Below, one piece after another: positions 61,420-64,000 of a DNA stretch of 64,000 nt (position 1 is its first letter; each line of letters starts with the position of its first letter). The translations under genes and the position numbers were made by a program. The stretch spans positions 5,044,501 through 5,108,500 of the forward strand of contig OU015651.1 in NCBI GenBank assembly GCA_907165275.2, given 5' to 3'. A model generated the notes under the pieces. It searched no databases. It was not told where the DNA came from and saw nothing but the letters and a program-made list of their open reading frames with translations. The stretch is from Zygaena filipendulae (taxonomy: Eukaryota > Arthropoda > Insecta > Lepidoptera > Zygaenidae).

Positions 61420-62300
61420 GGAGGGTTGATCTTGCATCGCTGTTGAAGGCGAGTCGTGCTCCGCTGTGCAAACGTCCTATTGGACCGTTCCGCGAAACCC
61501 TTATCACTCGACTACCACAGTAATTAGCAATTAGTAATAGCGACACCGTACGATAAAACGAGAGAAGTAGATAAGCACGATACGACACTGAGCTTTAAAA
61601 AAAAAACAAATGTTAAAGTTTATTGAAGTTATGAATGGTCTTTTGATTACCCCTGGTGTAAAAGCGTTCAGAACTCATTTGCATAACCTTGTAATTCCTG
61701 CTCGAGGCGTTCAGCGATCTGACGTAGCAGCAATGAGCTATACTGACTTGACACATTAAAAATTGGTTTCCGTTGTTTTCACAAAACAAGTAAATTAATA
61801 TAATATGTTAGGAAATTTTGGTCCCGCGTGTGCGACCCGACGGCGTCGCTCGCCCCCCGTACCTCGCAGCTGGCGAGTTTCAAATGTCTCTGGTCGAATA
61901 AACTGGCTCACCGTGTGCGATGAGCGTTACCCTGACGTAGGAATGGCGGCTCTCACTTGTATATCATCGCGCAGACTTTCGCAACCGAGTGGCGTGTCGA
62001 AACAGCTCTGACTCGAGCACTTTGAGTCACGTCGGGCCGCGAGCGTGTTGCCTGCGAGCGGACGTATGCGGTGTGCGCGGCGGTCGTCGTCACACTGAGG
62101 AGTGAGGCCGGGCGGCGTACAACGACACCGACATACACCCAACCTGAACAACTGACTCGACGGCTGACTCACCGTCACCAGTCACCGCGAGATCGCCGCG
62201 GCCGCAGAAGGCTGCTGACGGCCCGTCCGTTGCTAACTTCGCGATGGATTTCTTAATGACACGTTGCCGTTTCATTTTATATGGAGCACAGCCCCATGGC
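61420..62300 (-). promoter_or_regulatory. GC-rich region upstream of the dioxygenase gene
   Basis: CpG-dense from about 61830 to 62250. A minus-strand TATAAAA lies at 62273-62279 (CCATATAAAATG), a GTGAGT donor-like site near 62171, and a pyrimidine tract plus CTCAG acceptor-like site near 61592. These would fit a TATA promoter and a spliced 5' UTR, but this is inference. A CCAAT word lies near 61480. Confidence 0.35.
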
Positions 62301-62671
62301 AACATGTTGGCATTGCATGGTAACTAACTACATGCAACGTGAGCATGGCAGATGATATTCTTACATATTACTAAGCTGCATGAGTATAATATCATTGGAT
62401 TTGATTTTAACGGAACTTGTAACGCCATCTGTCTGTTCATTTAACAATAGTATAAAGATGGTATTGGTTTATGTTTGTATAGATGTGCAATCAACCCGGT
62501 TAATCCCAATAACCGGGGTTATTGCCCATCTGTATTTGTTAATCTGTCAATAGTAAAAGTAAAATTAAAGTTCAATTAGTTTACAGAGACTTTCTCAGTC
62601 GGTATATAACTTATGGCAAAGAAAGCACTAAAGTTGTGAACATTAGGGCCGTAACAAGTTCCTAAAAAGTG

Positions 62672-62728
62672 AGATGGGTTGAGCATCTAGAAAGAATGGA
62701 CGTGGACAGGTCTCTAGAACGGAATGGG
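62672..62728 (+). pseudogene. Retroelement fossil, RWVEHLERM
   Basis: RWVEHLERMDVDRSLERNGD then stop. R-W-x-x-H-L-E-R-M is the usual C-terminal signature of RTE-like and related insect LINE polyproteins. Only about 20 codons remain. Confidence 0.4.
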
Positions 62729-62981
62729 GATCAAGAATAGGACATCGATGTAAATCGAGCACCTATTATAGATATGGCATTGCGCGCATTGTCTGAAGAG
62801 CGCGTATGCGAAGAGCTAAGTCGCGCGGCTCATAGAAATAGTATGAAAAGCCCATAGAGGTAGGGACTGTTGTGTAACGTGTACAGTGGATGGATAGTAT
62901 AAATAGGAACAAAGACGTTGAAATAGTGAAGCTAAATAAAATAAAAATTACCATTTAAATAAAGTCTTGACGTGAGATTGT

Positions 62982-62987
62982 TTTATT
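62982..62987 (-). terminator. UBE2M: UBE2M polyadenylation signal (AATAAA on minus strand)
   Basis: AATAAA on the minus strand, 50 bases after the UBE2M stop. Confidence 0.6.
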
Positions 62988-63036
62988 TATAATAAGATTG
63001 GTAGCATTAATTTACAGTTTGTGTTCGTGTATTAGA

Positions 63037-63177
63037 TCATTTGAGGCACCGGTCGAAGTATGAGGAGCCGACGCAGCCGCCGCGCATCGCTCGCTGGACG
63101 TGTTGCTCGAACAGTCTTCGGTTACTCTGCAGCTCGTCAGCCGCCTCCTTGTTCAGAGGGTCTTCGGGGTTCGGTTC
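63037..63177 (-). CDS. UBE2M: UBE2M last exon
   Basis: 47 codons with stop TGA at 63037-63039; acceptor TTTCGCAG. Confidence 0.97.
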   Translation of the reverse strand, partial: EPNPEDPLNKEAADELQSNRRLFEQHVQRAMRGGCVGSSYFDRCLK

Positions 63178-64000
63178 CTGCGAAAGAAAAAATATATTTT
63201 CAAAATTCTAGGTACCCGTAAAAATTACTCAGAATATATGTAGGTATACAACTGTAAAATTTGGGTAATAACATAATTTTAAGAAAGATGAAGGTAAGTC
63301 TCGTTGTGCAGCTGCGATTCGAAAGACGTGCAGTAGGTAGGTGCTCATGCTATAGACGGCAAAATCTTTTTCGGAGTCAATTTTTATTCTTCTCGAAATT
63401 AACGCGAGTGAAACCGCGTGGAACAGCTAGTATTATAAATGCGAATATTTGTCTTTTTGTTACGCTTTCATGTCTTATCTAGGTACTCAATTAATCATCA
63501 GGAAATTTTGCATATACATTGTAGGGGGTACCTACAGAAAAGGATGTACGAGGTATTTGTATTCTAGAATTCCCGAGGAAACTCCGAAATTGACACGGGT
63601 GCACCAGCGGGGAACAGCTAGTCTTTAATACCATAAATGGGAATGTGAGTTTGTCTAAGTTTTTATGGCGTAACTACTAAACCGATCACCATGCGCATAC
63701 ACATTGTTGGGGTAGGTACAAAAAAAGGACATAGGGTACTTTCTATATCTCGGAATTCCCGTGAGAACTCTGAAATTAATGCGGGTGAAACCACGGGGAT
63801 CAGCTAGTACATTATATTTAAAAACTCACCAGGAATAAATATTGTAGACCATAAACTATAGAATTGACTGTGAGCACTGGTTTCCAGTCTTCCCTGAGTA
63901 TGTTTAAGCACACGTTGCCATCCAGGTCTATATTCGGATGGTACACAGCTGTTTCACACTTCACCTTTGGTGGTTCATGAGGATAGTTTGGTCCTACCTT
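63037..64000 (-). CDS. UBE2M: NEDD8-conjugating enzyme UBE2M/Ubc12 (last two exons)
   Basis: Exons 64000-63830 (continues past the window) and 63177-63037, joined in phase 0. The first carries [36 protein letters not shown] with the catalytic Cys, and [10 protein letters not shown]. The second carries [20 protein letters not shown] and ends SSYFDRCLK. Both match animal UBE2M almost residue for residue. The enzyme accepts NEDD8 from the APPBP1-UBA3 E1 and passes it to cullins. The N-terminal part, including the E1-binding extension, is outside. The intron holds three GCGG-stem repeats. Confidence 0.97.
63395..63810 (-). repeat. Three reversed GCGG-stem repeats in a UBE2M intron
   Basis: End of one copy (63395-63431), then two full copies (63432-63622 and 63623-63810), each ending ACAGCTAGT or ATCAGCTAGTA. 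The last stops 20 bases from the exon donor. Confidence 0.8.
63830..64000 (-). CDS. UBE2M: UBE2M penultimate exon, cut by window edge
   Basis: 57 whole codons, [20 protein letters not shown] to LQYLFL, donor GTGAGT. Contains the HPN motif and the active-site Cys in GNVCLNI. Confidence 0.97.

Noticed and set aside
61805..62305. Genes in the GC-rich region upstream of the dioxygenase
   Set aside because: Several overlapping frames on both strands with no family signature; typical of a CpG-rich promoter.

Overview
This is nuclear DNA of an insect, almost certainly a moth or butterfly (Lepidoptera). The evidence is spliced genes with GT-AG introns, AT-rich non-coding DNA with short GC-rich exons, and dense interspersed repeats of lepidopteran type (a GCGG-stem repeat seen about 35 times, tRNA-derived SINEs, foldback MITEs, non-LTR retroelements). 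There are no prokaryotic operons, CRISPR arrays or rRNA genes.

Four protein-coding genes can be assembled exon by exon. (1) Nup54, a nuclear-pore channel nucleoporin, runs on + from the left edge to 14197: nine exons, 3' end complete, 5' end outside the window. (2) A GLIS2/sugarbabe-type five-zinc-finger factor lies on - (19071 to 15144) and converges on Nup54; four exons join in frame into about 410 aa, the first exon being tentative. (3) A 2-oxoglutarate/Fe(II) dioxygenase of the isopenicillin-N-synthase-like group lies on - (61416 to 30531): seven exons, 344 aa, with a first intron of about 25 kb. (4) The NEDD8-conjugating enzyme UBE2M/Ubc12 lies on -, with its last two exons from the right edge to 63037. 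The four genes look unrelated in function; nothing suggests a functional cluster.

Layout: 1-14.2 kb is Nup54, with an apparently full-length two-ORF LINE (1749-5750) in its first visible intron. 15.1-19.1 kb is the zinc-finger gene. 19.1-30.5 kb is a gene-poor spacer with GC-rich islands that may be promoters, and MITEs. 30.5-61.4 kb is the dioxygenase gene; its giant intron holds a 5'-truncated LINE with RT and RNase H (40.07-43.39 kb), a hairpin-rich poly(A) retroposon, a decayed LINE fragment, a tandem 0.67-kb duplication, a pogo-like DNA-transposon relic (51.9-53.8 kb) and several elements with terminal or subterminal repeats. 61.4-63.0 kb is a GC-rich promoter region, then the 3' end of UBE2M.

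The most unusual observation is in the Nup54-intron LINE. ORF2 has no upstream ATG and lies in the -1 frame of ORF1, and a canonical in-frame A_AAA_AAC slippery heptamer sits at 2639-2645, just before the ORF1 stop. This suggests a Gag-Pol-like fusion made by frameshifting. No clearly new host system was found; the novelty lies mainly in the mobile elements.
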